Assembly: GCA_002328625.1 (NCBI GenBank)
Contig: DCVC01000010.1
Location: 5,731-14,362, forward strand
Direction of reading: 5' to 3'
Source of the DNA: Bacteroidales bacterium UBA2198
GTDB taxonomy: Bacteria; Bacteroidota; Bacteroidia; Bacteroidales; VadinHA17
DNA: 8,632 bases
Below, one piece after another: positions 1 to 6,503 of the stretch; the stretch's first letter is position 1, and each line of letters starts with the position of its first letter. The position numbers were made by a program, and so were the translations under genes. The notes below the pieces were generated by a model. That model saw only the letters and a list, made by a program, of their open reading frames with translations. It made no database searches and was not told where the DNA came from.

Positions 1-1763
1 CCTACAACTGTAAGGTTTTCAAAATCAAGACCCTTGGATATCATCTGCGTTCCAATGAGGATATCGATCTGCCCCTCCTCAAAAGCTTCTATTATTCTGT
101 TGAATGAGTTTTTCTTCCGGGTCGTATCCTGATCCATCCTGGCGACCCTCGCGGAAGGAAAGATTATTTTTATTTCATCCTCGATTTTCTCTGTCCCAAA
201 ACCTCTTGAAATCAATCCGGAAGAATTACAGCTTGTACAATGAGAAAGTGGCATGACCGAATAACCGCAATAGTGACATACAAGTCTGTTTATGCCTTTA
301 TGATATGTAAGATTTACTGCACATTGCACACATGCAGGTATCCATCCGCATTCGGAACATTCAATATAGGGAGAGAAACCTCTTCTGTTTTGAAAAAGCG
401 CCACTTGTTCATTGTTTTCAAGTGCCTCATCGATTGCTTCAAGTAATTCCGGAGTAAAATGCGAAACCATAAGTTTTCTTTTGTATGCTTCTCGGGTATT
501 TGCCAGTATAATAGCGGGCAGCCTGATTGATCCGTATCTCTCTATTATTTCTGTAAATCCGTATTTCCCTGTGATTGCATTGTTATAACTTTCAACAGAG
601 GGAGATGCAGATCCCAGGATACTTTTTGCTTTATGTAAACTTGCAAGCATAATGGCAGAATCACGTGCATGGTATCTCGGGGCAGGGTCATGTTGTTTAT
701 ATGATCCGTCATGCTCCTCATCCACAATCACCAGTCCAAGTTTGCTGAACGGTAAAAATATTGACGATCGTACCCCTATGATAAGCCTGAATGACTTATG
801 AGGGTCATTCTCTGCCACCCGTTTCCATATTTCAACTTTTTCCTGATCGCTGAAACGCGAATGATATACACCGGTAACCTCACCAAAATGCTTCTGCAGT
901 CTGATAATTATCTGAGCTGTCAAAGCTATTTCAGGCAATAAATAAAGAACCTGCCTGCCAAGTTTTAACTGCTCTTCAATCAGATGTATATAAATCTCGG
1001 TTTTACCACTGGAAGTTATCCCATGAAGCAGTACAATATCTTTTTCTTTAAACTGACCGGAAACAGAATCACAGGCAATTTTCTGGGCCCGGGTTAACTC
1101 CCTCAAAGGATTCCTTTCCCGGCTGCTTTTTTTCAACCTTGAGGTCTCAAGGGTGATGTACGACAGAAGTCCCTTTCTTACAAGAGCATCGATTACAGCA
1201 GGTGCCGTATTTGATTCCCTTAGCAAAGAAGTTTTTCTGATTTGTTTTATTTCTGATCCGTATGAGTATTCAGATAACCTGAGGTATGTCGAAATGACAT
1301 CTGATTGCTTCGGAGCTTTAGCCAGTTTATCAAGAAACCGGTTTAATTCCTGATCTGTAAACTTTGCAGCAAGCTCAATGAAAGTTTCTTTCCGGGGTGT
1401 ATATTTCTCAACCACCGACAAAAACTTATCACCTTCAAGGCAAAACAGAGATGGCATAGCTGCTTTCATTACTTCCCCTTCGCTGCACATATAATATTCC
1501 GATAACCATCTCCAGAACTTTAATTGTGTCTCATTAACTACCGCCTGTGGGTCAACAATTCTGATAATCTCTCGTATGGCCTTGCCAGAATGGGCTGTAT
1601 TATGCAGTTTGACAACAATACCGGAATAAATTTTTCTGTTCCCGAACTGGACCAGAACACTTACTCCGATACTGATTGCCTGAGACAATATCTCCGGGAT
1701 TTTGTATGTGAATCTGCCTTTTACGGCAAGTGGAATAATAATATCAGCAAATCTGAAGTTCAT
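1..1763 (-). CDS. priA: Primosomal protein N' (replication-restart helicase PriA), 3' end missing
   Basis: PriA is a superfamily 2 3'-5' DNA helicase that recognises stalled or collapsed forks and reloads the replisome. About 587 codons are present. The frame is open to the left edge, so the C-terminal helicase lobe and tail lie outside. Visible in order: an N-terminal DNA-binding region beginning MNFRFADIIIPL; Walker A GITSSGKT (residues 248-255); DEEH box (348-351); GSASPS motif III; QNRRGF; then eight cysteines, C469/C472, C478/C481, C496/C499 and C509/C512, whose spacing matches the PriA zinc-binding insertion; then ARMDQDTT and GTQMISKGLDF near the edge. The ATG at 1763 is chosen because the homology starts there and no upstream ATG exists. 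No SD sequence is evident. The frame is the same at both ends and no stop interrupts it. It may be co-transcribed with the kinase gene 89 bases upstream, or have its own weak promoter. Confidence 0.97.
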   Translation of the reverse strand, partial: MNFRFADIIIPLAVKGRFTYKIPEILSQAISIGVSVLVQFGNRKIYSGIVVKLHNTAHSGKAIREIIRIVDPQAVVNETQLKFWRWLSEYYMCSEGEVMKAAMPSLFCLEGDKFLSVVEKYTPRKETFIELAAKFTDQELNRFLDKLAKAPKQSDVISTYLRLSEYSYGSEIKQIRKTSLLRESNTAPAVIDALVRKGLLSYITLETSRLKKSSRERNPLRELTRAQKIACDSVSGQFKEKDIVLLHGITSSGKTEIYIHLIEEQLKLGRQVLYLLPEIALTAQIIIRLQKHFGEVTGVYHSRFSDQEKVEIWKRVAENDPHKSFRLIIGVRSSIFLPFSKLGLVIVDEEHDGSYKQHDPAPRYHARDSAIMLASLHKAKSILGSASPSVESYNNAITGKYGFTEIIERYGSIRLPAIILANTREAYKRKLMVSHFTPELLEAIDEALENNEQVALFQNRRGFSPYIECSECGWIPACVQCAVNLTYHKGINRLVCHYCGYSVMPLSHCTSCNSSGLISRGFGTEKIEDEIKIIFPSARVARMDQDTTRKKNSFNRIIEAFEEGQIDILIGTQMISKGLDFENLTVV

Positions 1764-1852
1764 TATTTTAACAAAATACAAAATAAGAAGAAGCAACAAG
1801 AAATAGTTGGAATATAGGTTGATATATGTACTCTCACCCTGATATCCAAAGA

Positions 1853-3796
1853 TCAGTTCGATCTGATGAAGGATGACATAATTGTAAGCAGGTGATCTTT
1901 TCTGATTGGCTTAATCAGGCATGCATCGCATCCGGCTTCCAGGATAATATCTTTATCATCCTCAAATATAAAAGCTGTCTGGGCAATGATGGGCAGGTCC
2001 TTCCTTATTTTCCTTATCTCTTTTGTAGCTTCTATGCCATTCATTTCCGGCATCTGCATATCAAGAAGTACAACATCAATATCAGGATTGTTTTTTATTA
2101 CCTCCAGAGCTTCGATACCTGATCGGGCGGTAAGAATAGTTATTCGTGTTTCAAGCAGCACTCTGTTAAGATAGGTAAGAATATCTTTATTGTCATCCAC
2201 CAGCAGGCATTTCCTTGAACTCCAGTTAATCGGTGTATTTATCTGGTCGGGATTTATGATGTTGGTCCTCAATTTGGAACTGCCCCCTGCAGGTCTGTAA
2301 GGTATCGAAAAACTAAATTCCGATCCCACTCCCTTTTCTGATTTAACAAATATTCTTCCCCCCATTCTTTCAACCACCTCCTTTGCAAGGGTCAACCCAA
2401 TCCCAAGTCCCTCAAATGGGCGGTGATGACCGTCTATTTCCTGCCTGAACTCTTCAAAAATATGGCTCAGGTTTTCCTCATTGATCCCTATCCCTGTATC
2501 CTTTATCCTGAAAACAAGATTTTCATTTTCCTGTATATAAGTAAACTCTATTGATCCTTCGAGTGTAAATTTCACAGCATTATCCATCAGGTGGTTCAAA
2601 ACTCTTTTAAGCCATATCCTGTCAGTAAATATGAGGTCTCCGTTTTCTTCAAGCTGATTTTTAACATTGAGTATTATTGACTTTTCATTTCGCCTGATGA
2701 TCCTCTTCGCCTCTTCAACAATCTCATTGACAATACCGTTTACCGATGCCTCTTCATAAGTAATCTCTATCTGTGAACTTTCAAGCCTTGAAAGGTCGAT
2801 AATATCTCCTATTATCTGTAGTAACTTTTCACTGTTATGGTTAATATGTTCAATATATTCTTCTTTTATTTCGTTTGTGATATCATTTGATAAAAGAAGG
2901 TTTGAAAATCCTACAACGGCATTCAGAGGGGTCCTTATTTCATGCGAGATATTTGCCAGGAAAGTGGACTTCAGTCTGTTGCTTGCTTCAGCTTCTATAT
3001 TGGCTTTAACGAGCTCTTCATGTACCTGTTTCAGTGTTGTTATATCTCTGGAAATGGTAAGCGAACCAATTATGTTCCCGTGATCATCCTTCACTGTCAC
3101 CGACCTGGTTGAAAGGTTGACATAGTGCCCATCTTTATGTTTGAGCCTTAGTTCACTTTCGTAAAAGCCTTTTTCCTCAAGAGCAAGTATTCTTTTTTCT
3201 GCATAATCACGATCCTCGGGATGAACCAGAACAGATGAATTAACTGAATCATATGAAGCCTGGTCCAAACCGATCATTGAGTAGAAGGCAGTATTGGCAA
3301 ATTTAAGCTTCCATCCCTTATCATAAAATGAAATCCCATCATCAGCGCTCCTGACCAATATCTTATAGAACTTTTCCGAATCAGAATATTCCCTGGTTAT
3401 TGCTTCTTTCTGATCTGCCAGTTCTTTGTTCGATATAAACAGGCTGGCGTTAATTTCTTCAATCTGTGTGTTTTGTTTTTTAAGTTCCCTGTTCGCCTTT
3501 CTTAGTTTGGTTGAAAAGATAATTACGATTACGCATATAACAAGCAGGGTAATGGACATGGTTATTATAAACTGTAACAGTGAATCCGACATTGCAACCG
3601 TTATGTTCAGGATTGGATGGGTGTACAAGGCACCGCCGAATGTTTGAATTGAATATGAGATCATTAAGATAAACAACAAAAAAAATCTGGTACACCTTCC
3701 GGTCTTAATAAAAGCAAAATCCCGACAATTTTCCGCCCTGAATAGATTTCTGTGATTCACAACCCTATTAACTTTCAATAGTAGAATATGCTGCAA
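1853..3796 (-). CDS. PAS-domain hybrid sensor histidine kinase with C-terminal receiver
   Basis: A membrane-bound hybrid histidine kinase, up to 647 residues in this reading. Two hydrophobic segments (about 36-56 and 72-95) flank a loop of only about 15 residues, so there is no sizeable periplasmic sensor domain. A probable coiled coil (97-140) leads to a PAS domain (about 141-257), the likely signal-sensing unit. The HisKA domain carries the H-box NISHEIRTP with phospho-acceptor H285. The ATPase domain shows the N-box NHLMDN (401-406), DTGIGI (433-438) and GLGIGL (463-468). The receiver (about 529-645) has D534/D535, phospho-acceptor D579 in LLDMQMP, T607 and K629. There is no DNA-binding output domain, HPt domain or neighbouring response regulator, so the downstream partner is unknown. 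The start at 3796 is a TTG that overlaps a promoter-like box. A GTG at 3760-3758, preceded by AATAGGG, would give a protein 12 residues shorter and is a credible alternative. Confidence 0.93.
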   Translation of the reverse strand: MQHILLLKVNRVVNHRNLFRAENCRDFAFIKTGRCTRFFLLFILMISYSIQTFGGALYTHPILNITVAMSDSLLQFIITMSITLLVICVIVIIFSTKLRKANRELKKQNTQIEEINASLFISNKELADQKEAITREYSDSEKFYKILVRSADDGISFYDKGWKLKFANTAFYSMIGLDQASYDSVNSSVLVHPEDRDYAEKRILALEEKGFYESELRLKHKDGHYVNLSTRSVTVKDDHGNIIGSLTISRDITTLKQVHEELVKANIEAEASNRLKSTFLANISHEIRTPLNAVVGFSNLLLSNDITNEIKEEYIEHINHNSEKLLQIIGDIIDLSRLESSQIEITYEEASVNGIVNEIVEEAKRIIRRNEKSIILNVKNQLEENGDLIFTDRIWLKRVLNHLMDNAVKFTLEGSIEFTYIQENENLVFRIKDTGIGINEENLSHIFEEFRQEIDGHHRPFEGLGIGLTLAKEVVERMGGRIFVKSEKGVGSEFSFSIPYRPAGGSSKLRTNIINPDQINTPINWSSRKCLLVDDNKDILTYLNRVLLETRITILTARSGIEALEVIKNNPDIDVVLLDMQMPEMNGIEATKEIRKIRKDLPIIAQTAFIFEDDKDIILEAGCDACLIKPIRKDHLLTIMSSFIRSN

Positions 3797-3801
3797 ATAT
3801 A
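3794..3801 (-). promoter_or_regulatory. Candidate Bacteroidota -7 promoter box of the sensor kinase gene
   Basis: On the minus strand this reads TATATTTG, an exact match to the Bacteroidota -7 consensus TAnnTTTG. It contains the TTG that is the longest-frame start of the kinase gene. If it is the real promoter, the transcript begins near 3787-3789 and translation must start downstream, for example at the GTG at 3760. No good -33 TTTG is seen at the usual 19-21 base spacing, and the region is AT-rich, so this is tentative. Confidence 0.4.
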
Positions 3802-3860
3802 AAAATAAGCCTGATTACTAACCCTTAAACACCGCACAATTTATTGCACAAAAAGTATTA

Positions 3861-3874
3861 AATTGCGAACAATT
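3861..3874. repeat. Short inverted repeat upstream of the iron-sulfur genes
   Basis: AATTG-CGAA-CAATT is a perfect 5-4-5 inverted repeat that ends 11 bases before the ATG at 3886. The outer flanks TTAA/TTAA extend the symmetry if one base is bulged. A direct repeat GCACAA lies just upstream (about 3834-3851). It sits in the divergent intergenic region shared by the kinase and the iron-sulfur genes, where an operator or an mRNA leader hairpin is possible. In AT-rich DNA a repeat this short can occur by chance. Confidence 0.25.
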
Positions 3875-3885
3875 AACAGGCAATA

Positions 3886-4401
3886 ATGGAAAAAGATAAT
3901 AAACAATTCTCGGGCGGCAGAAGGTATAAGAACGATGAAATTACAGTGTACTGGAAGCCATCTGCCTGTGTACATGCATCTTATTGTTACAGGGAACTTA
4001 TTGAGGTATTTGATCCGGGAAGGAGGCCCTGGGTTGATATGTCGGGAGCATCAACCGCAAAAATCATTGAAGTTGTTAATATGTGTCCTACAGAAGCTCT
4101 TTGCTGGAAATGGAATGATGACAGCAAGAACGAATCAGTCGGAAAAGATCAGACAAACCATGTAAAGTTCAGAAGGCCCGAGCTATTAGAATCATCTGAT
4201 AAGTCTGAGGAGGAGAACCCTGTTACAGTTAAAATCATGACTGATGGTCCGATTGTCGTTAAGGGCAATTTTACTTTCCTTTACAGCGGCAATAAGAAGG
4301 AAGTAAGAGAGAGCATGATCTCATTATGTCGTTGCGGGGCCAGTCACCAAATGCCTTTTTGTGATGGCCGACATCGTAAAATAGGTTTTGAGGATAAATA
4401 G
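3886..4401 (+). CDS. YjdI-type 4Fe-4S domain fused to a CDGSH iron-sulfur domain
   Basis: A 171-residue soluble protein with two metal-cluster modules. Residues about 18-76 match the divergent mono-cluster 4Fe-4S domain family Fer4_19 (E. coli YjdI type), with C28-x5-C34 and C67-x5-C73 and the typical segment NMCPTEALCW. Residues about 113-168 are a CDGSH domain: C148-R-C150, S153, P157, C159-D-G-R-H163, that is, three Cys and one His for a 2Fe-2S cluster. The two are joined by a charged linker (about 77-112). No signal peptide or membrane segment is visible, so it is probably cytoplasmic. Family knowledge suggests electron or cluster transfer, but the partner and reaction are unknown. The ATG start is the first in frame and is preceded by AACAGG, a modest SD-like sequence. 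A second CDGSH gene follows 7 bases after the stop, so the two are almost certainly one operon, divergent from the sensor kinase gene. Confidence 0.9.
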   Translation: MEKDNKQFSGGRRYKNDEITVYWKPSACVHASYCYRELIEVFDPGRRPWVDMSGASTAKIIEVVNMCPTEALCWKWNDDSKNESVGKDQTNHVKFRRPELLESSDKSEEENPVTVKIMTDGPIVVKGNFTFLYSGNKKEVRESMISLCRCGASHQMPFCDGRHRKIGFEDK

Positions 4402-4408
4402 AAAGATT

Positions 4409-4603
4409 ATGAACAGCGAAATCCGTGAAGATATCTCCTCTGCAATTATTGAAGTCATTGACGGGGGACCTCTTAAGGTTACAGGTAACATTCTGTTGAA
4501 GGATATCAAAAAGAATCTGATAGATAATCCTAAAGAGGTTTTTTTATGCAGGTGCGGCCGGTCTGCCTGCAAGCCTTTTTGCGATGAATCACATAAAAGA
4601 TAA
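4409..4603 (+). CDS. Small stand-alone CDGSH iron-sulfur domain protein
   Basis: A 64-residue protein consisting almost entirely of one CDGSH-type 2Fe-2S domain. The ligands are C47-R-C49, C58 and H62, in the pattern CRCGRSACKPFCDESH with S52 and P56 in the expected places. An extra cysteine, C54, lies between them. Upstream, the strand segment GGPLKVTGN (about 19-27) corresponds to DGPIVVKGN in the preceding protein, so the two CDGSH units are clearly related. The ATG at 4409 is preferred, with AGAAAG just upstream. An in-frame TTG at 4388 would add seven residues and overlap the end of the upstream gene. There is no membrane anchor, unlike mitochondrial mitoNEET. Its function is unknown beyond probable redox or cluster-transfer work. 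It is the second gene of a two-gene operon, and its end faces that of sucC 35 bases away. Confidence 0.88.
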   Translation: MNSEIREDISSAIIEVIDGGPLKVTGNILLKDIKKNLIDNPKEVFLCRCGRSACKPFCDESHKR

Positions 4604-4638
4604 ATCAGGATATGATCGACACCTTTAACTGCAGAGGA

Positions 4639-5835
4639 TTATTTTCCCGCCAGAGCAATTGTTGTTTTTTCAGCTGCCTCTTTGAAAGAAGCAGCTGAAA
4701 CAACATCAAGGCCTGAATTATCAATGACTTTCCGTGCCTCTTCGGCATTTGTGCCCTGAAGCCGCACGATTACCGGTATATTTATTTCACCAATTGATTT
4801 ATATGCTTCAACAACACCGGTTGCAACCCTGTCGCATCGCACTATACCTCCGAAGATGTTTATCAGAATTGCTTTCACTGCAGGATCTTTGAGAATGATC
4901 CTGAATCCCGCTTCAACTGTTTTTGCATTGGCGCCGCCTCCGACATCCAGGAAATTCGCCGGAGAGCCTCCTGAAAGTTTGATGATATCCATTGTTGCCA
5001 TTGCAAGTCCTGCACCGTTTACCATACATCCCACATTACCGTCAAGCTTAACATAATTGAGGTTATTTTCACCTGCCTCTGTTTCAACAGGATCCTCCTC
5101 GTTAAGATCCCTCATTCCAGCCATTTCCGGATGGCGAAAAAGGGCACTGTCATCAATAACAAGCTTACAGTCAACCGCCAGAATCCGTTCATCGCTGGTC
5201 TTAAGAACAGGATTGATTTCAAGAAGCTGAGCATCGCATCCAATGAATGTATCATAAATGCCGGTAAGAAATTTCTGCATGTTCTTCACAGCTGTACCTT
5301 TCAGTCCGAGATTATAAGCAATATTGCGGGTCTGAAAAGACTGAAGCCCCGTAAGCGGATGAATCTCCTCCATAAAAATAAGATGAGGGGTATCTTCTGC
5401 AACCTGCTCAATATCCATCCCTCCCCGGGGAGAATACATAATGATGTATCTTCCGCTCTTTCTGTTTAATAAAATGCTGACATAGAACTCCCTGGGTTCA
5501 GTCTCCCCTTTATAAAAGACATCCTGTGCAACCAGGACTTTGTTCACTTTCTTCCCTTCCGGACCTGTCTGGGGAGTGATTAATTGCATACCAAGAATCT
5601 TCCCGGCGGTATCTCCTGCCTCCTCTATTGATCCCGCCAGTTTCACTCCTCCTCCCTTCCCTCTGCCTCCTGCGTGAATCTGAGCTTTGATTACAAAAGA
5701 TCCTGATCCGAATTTTTCCTTCAATTGTCTGGCAACCATCACTGCCTGCCCGGGTGTTTCTGCAACAAACCCTTCCTGGACATCTACACCAAAGGCCTTT
5801 AATAACGACTTGCCCTGAAACTCGTGGACATTCAT
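4639..5835 (-). CDS. sucC: Succinyl-CoA ligase (ADP-forming) beta subunit
   Basis: The beta subunit of succinyl-CoA synthetase interconverts succinyl-CoA and succinate with substrate-level formation of ATP or GTP in the TCA cycle. It needs the alpha subunit SucD, which carries the phospho-histidine. The 398 residues are near the normal length (388 in E. coli) and align end to end. Visible features: the ATP-grasp start MNVHEFQGK; the nucleotide-binding loop HAGGRGKGGGVK (54-65); Mg-binding N208 (EINP) and D222 (VDCK), 14 apart as in the family; GCMVNGAGLAMATMD (269-283); FLDVGGGA; NIFGGIVRCD (326-335); and a C-terminal ALAGK. The ATG at 5835 matches the family N-terminus. No sucD is adjacent on either side, so this is a single-gene unit in this genome segment. 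It is transcribed divergently from the methyltransferase gene across about 100 bases that hold an inverted repeat. Confidence 0.98.
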   Translation of the reverse strand: MNVHEFQGKSLLKAFGVDVQEGFVAETPGQAVMVARQLKEKFGSGSFVIKAQIHAGGRGKGGGVKLAGSIEEAGDTAGKILGMQLITPQTGPEGKKVNKVLVAQDVFYKGETEPREFYVSILLNRKSGRYIIMYSPRGGMDIEQVAEDTPHLIFMEEIHPLTGLQSFQTRNIAYNLGLKGTAVKNMQKFLTGIYDTFIGCDAQLLEINPVLKTSDERILAVDCKLVIDDSALFRHPEMAGMRDLNEEDPVETEAGENNLNYVKLDGNVGCMVNGAGLAMATMDIIKLSGGSPANFLDVGGGANAKTVEAGFRIILKDPAVKAILINIFGGIVRCDRVATGVVEAYKSIGEINIPVIVRLQGTNAEEARKVIDNSGLDVVSAASFKEAAEKTTIALAGK

Positions 5836-5867
5836 TTCAATATATTTATCAAATTAACATTCTATTA

Positions 5868-5885
5868 ATCATTGTATTCAATGAT
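5868..5885. repeat. Inverted repeat between sucC and the RNA methyltransferase gene
   Basis: ATCATTG-TATT-CAATGAT is a perfect 7-4-7 palindrome in the 102-base divergent intergenic region. It lies 33 bases upstream of the sucC start. A near-match to the -7 box (TTAATTTG on the minus strand, 5850-5857) sits nearer the gene, so the palindrome falls where the -33 element would be. Regulator binding there could control sucC. No regulator is identified, and AT-rich sequence makes chance symmetry possible. Confidence 0.35.
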
Positions 5886-5937
5886 GACAATATAGAGAAA
5901 ATTGCCGGATTTTTTAGCTATTTTTACATAAAAAAGA

Positions 5938-6471
5938 ATGCGCAAACTACTAAACAAGGAACTTGGAAGGAAGAGTATTGAACAGTTCAGGATCTCTGAG
6001 AAATCGCCTTTTGTAGTTGTGCTCGATAATATAAGAAGTCACAATAACGTTGGTTCTGTTTTCAGAACAGCCGATGCATTCCTGGTTGAAAAGATATGTC
6101 TTTGCGGGATAACAGCCCGGCCGCCTCACAGGGATATACAGAAAACTGCTCTTGGAGCTACCGAATCAGTTGTGTGGAGTTACTATCCGGAAACAATGGA
6201 TGCAATATCTGAACTCGCAAGTAAAGGATTTAAAATAATCGCTATAGAGCAGGCTGAGGGATCAGTGCCCCTACAGGATGTTAAGGTAAAGAAAGGAGAA
6301 AAATATGCTCTTGTTTTCGGACATGAGGTTAACGGGGTGGATCAGAAAGTGGTCGACAGGTGTGATTTATGTGTGGAGATACCGCAATTCGGGACCAAAC
6401 ACTCTTTCAATATTGCAGTAAGCACGGGTATAGTACTGTGGGAATTAAATAAAAAAAGGGGCGCTGAATGA
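5938..6471 (+). CDS. TrmH/SpoU-family RNA 2'-O-ribose methyltransferase
   Basis: A small SPOUT-class (alpha/beta knot) methyltransferase that uses S-adenosylmethionine to methylate a ribose 2'-OH in tRNA or rRNA. The 177 residues are essentially the catalytic domain alone, with no N-terminal SpoU substrate-binding domain. Motif 1 is NNVGSVFRTADAF (36-48) with the probable catalytic R43. Motif 2 is LVFGHEVNGV (125-134). Motif 3 is IPQFGTKHSFNIAVSTGIVLWE (from 148), with S156 and N158, forming the knot and the cofactor site. The substrate cannot be told from the sequence, and no specific name (TrmH, TrmL, RlmB) is assigned. The ATG at 5938 is the first in frame, and the leader AAAAAAGA is purine-rich without a clear SD. 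The last codons and stop lie inside the terminator hairpin of the convergent lipoprotein gene. Confidence 0.93.
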   Translation: MRKLLNKELGRKSIEQFRISEKSPFVVVLDNIRSHNNVGSVFRTADAFLVEKICLCGITARPPHRDIQKTALGATESVVWSYYPETMDAISELASKGFKIIAIEQAEGSVPLQDVKVKKGEKYALVFGHEVNGVDQKVVDRCDLCVEIPQFGTKHSFNIAVSTGIVLWELNKKRGAE

Positions 6472-6480
6472 GACGCCCCT
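6451..6480 (-). terminator. Rho-independent terminator of the TPR lipoprotein gene
   Basis: Read on the minus strand, the 7-bp GC-rich stem AGGGGCG/CGCCCCT with a 10-base loop (stem arms 6474-6480 and 6457-6463) is followed directly by a run of seven T residues. It begins 24 bases after the stop of the lipoprotein gene. On the plus strand the hairpin lacks an immediate T tract, so it would terminate the methyltransferase gene only weakly. The hairpin overlaps the last codons and the stop (6469-6471) of that convergent gene. Confidence 0.85.
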
Positions 6481-6503
6481 GCAGTTAAAATATTTTTCCG
6501 TTC

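Noticed and set aside
240..446. A 68-codon plus-strand frame in a region that might seem to lack a gene
   Set aside because: It is the antisense shadow of the PriA zinc-binding region, whose eight cysteines are in the correct spacing on the minus strand.
1..1763. Possible frameshift in priA, considered because the gene has no stop in the window
   Set aside because: The start frame and the frame at the left edge are the same, all PriA motifs are in order, and no internal stop was found. The gene is simply cut by the window edge.
1524..1817. A 97-codon open frame on the plus strand over the priA start
   Set aside because: It lies opposite the conserved PriA N-terminus and extends only a little into the gap. 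The protein has no recognisable features.
1839..1867. Alternating CTGAT, ATCAG, CTGAT segments around the kinase stop codon that can form two competing small hairpins
   Set aside because: Stems are only five base pairs with no T tract, so neither is a convincing terminator or switch.
4604..4638. Possible bidirectional terminator between the second CDGSH gene and sucC
   Set aside because: Only a four-base ATCA/TGAT pairing is visible and there is no GC-rich stem with a T run.
5131..5469. A 112-codon open frame on the plus strand inside sucC
   Set aside because: It is fully antisense to conserved sucC codons and carries no motif or credible start context.
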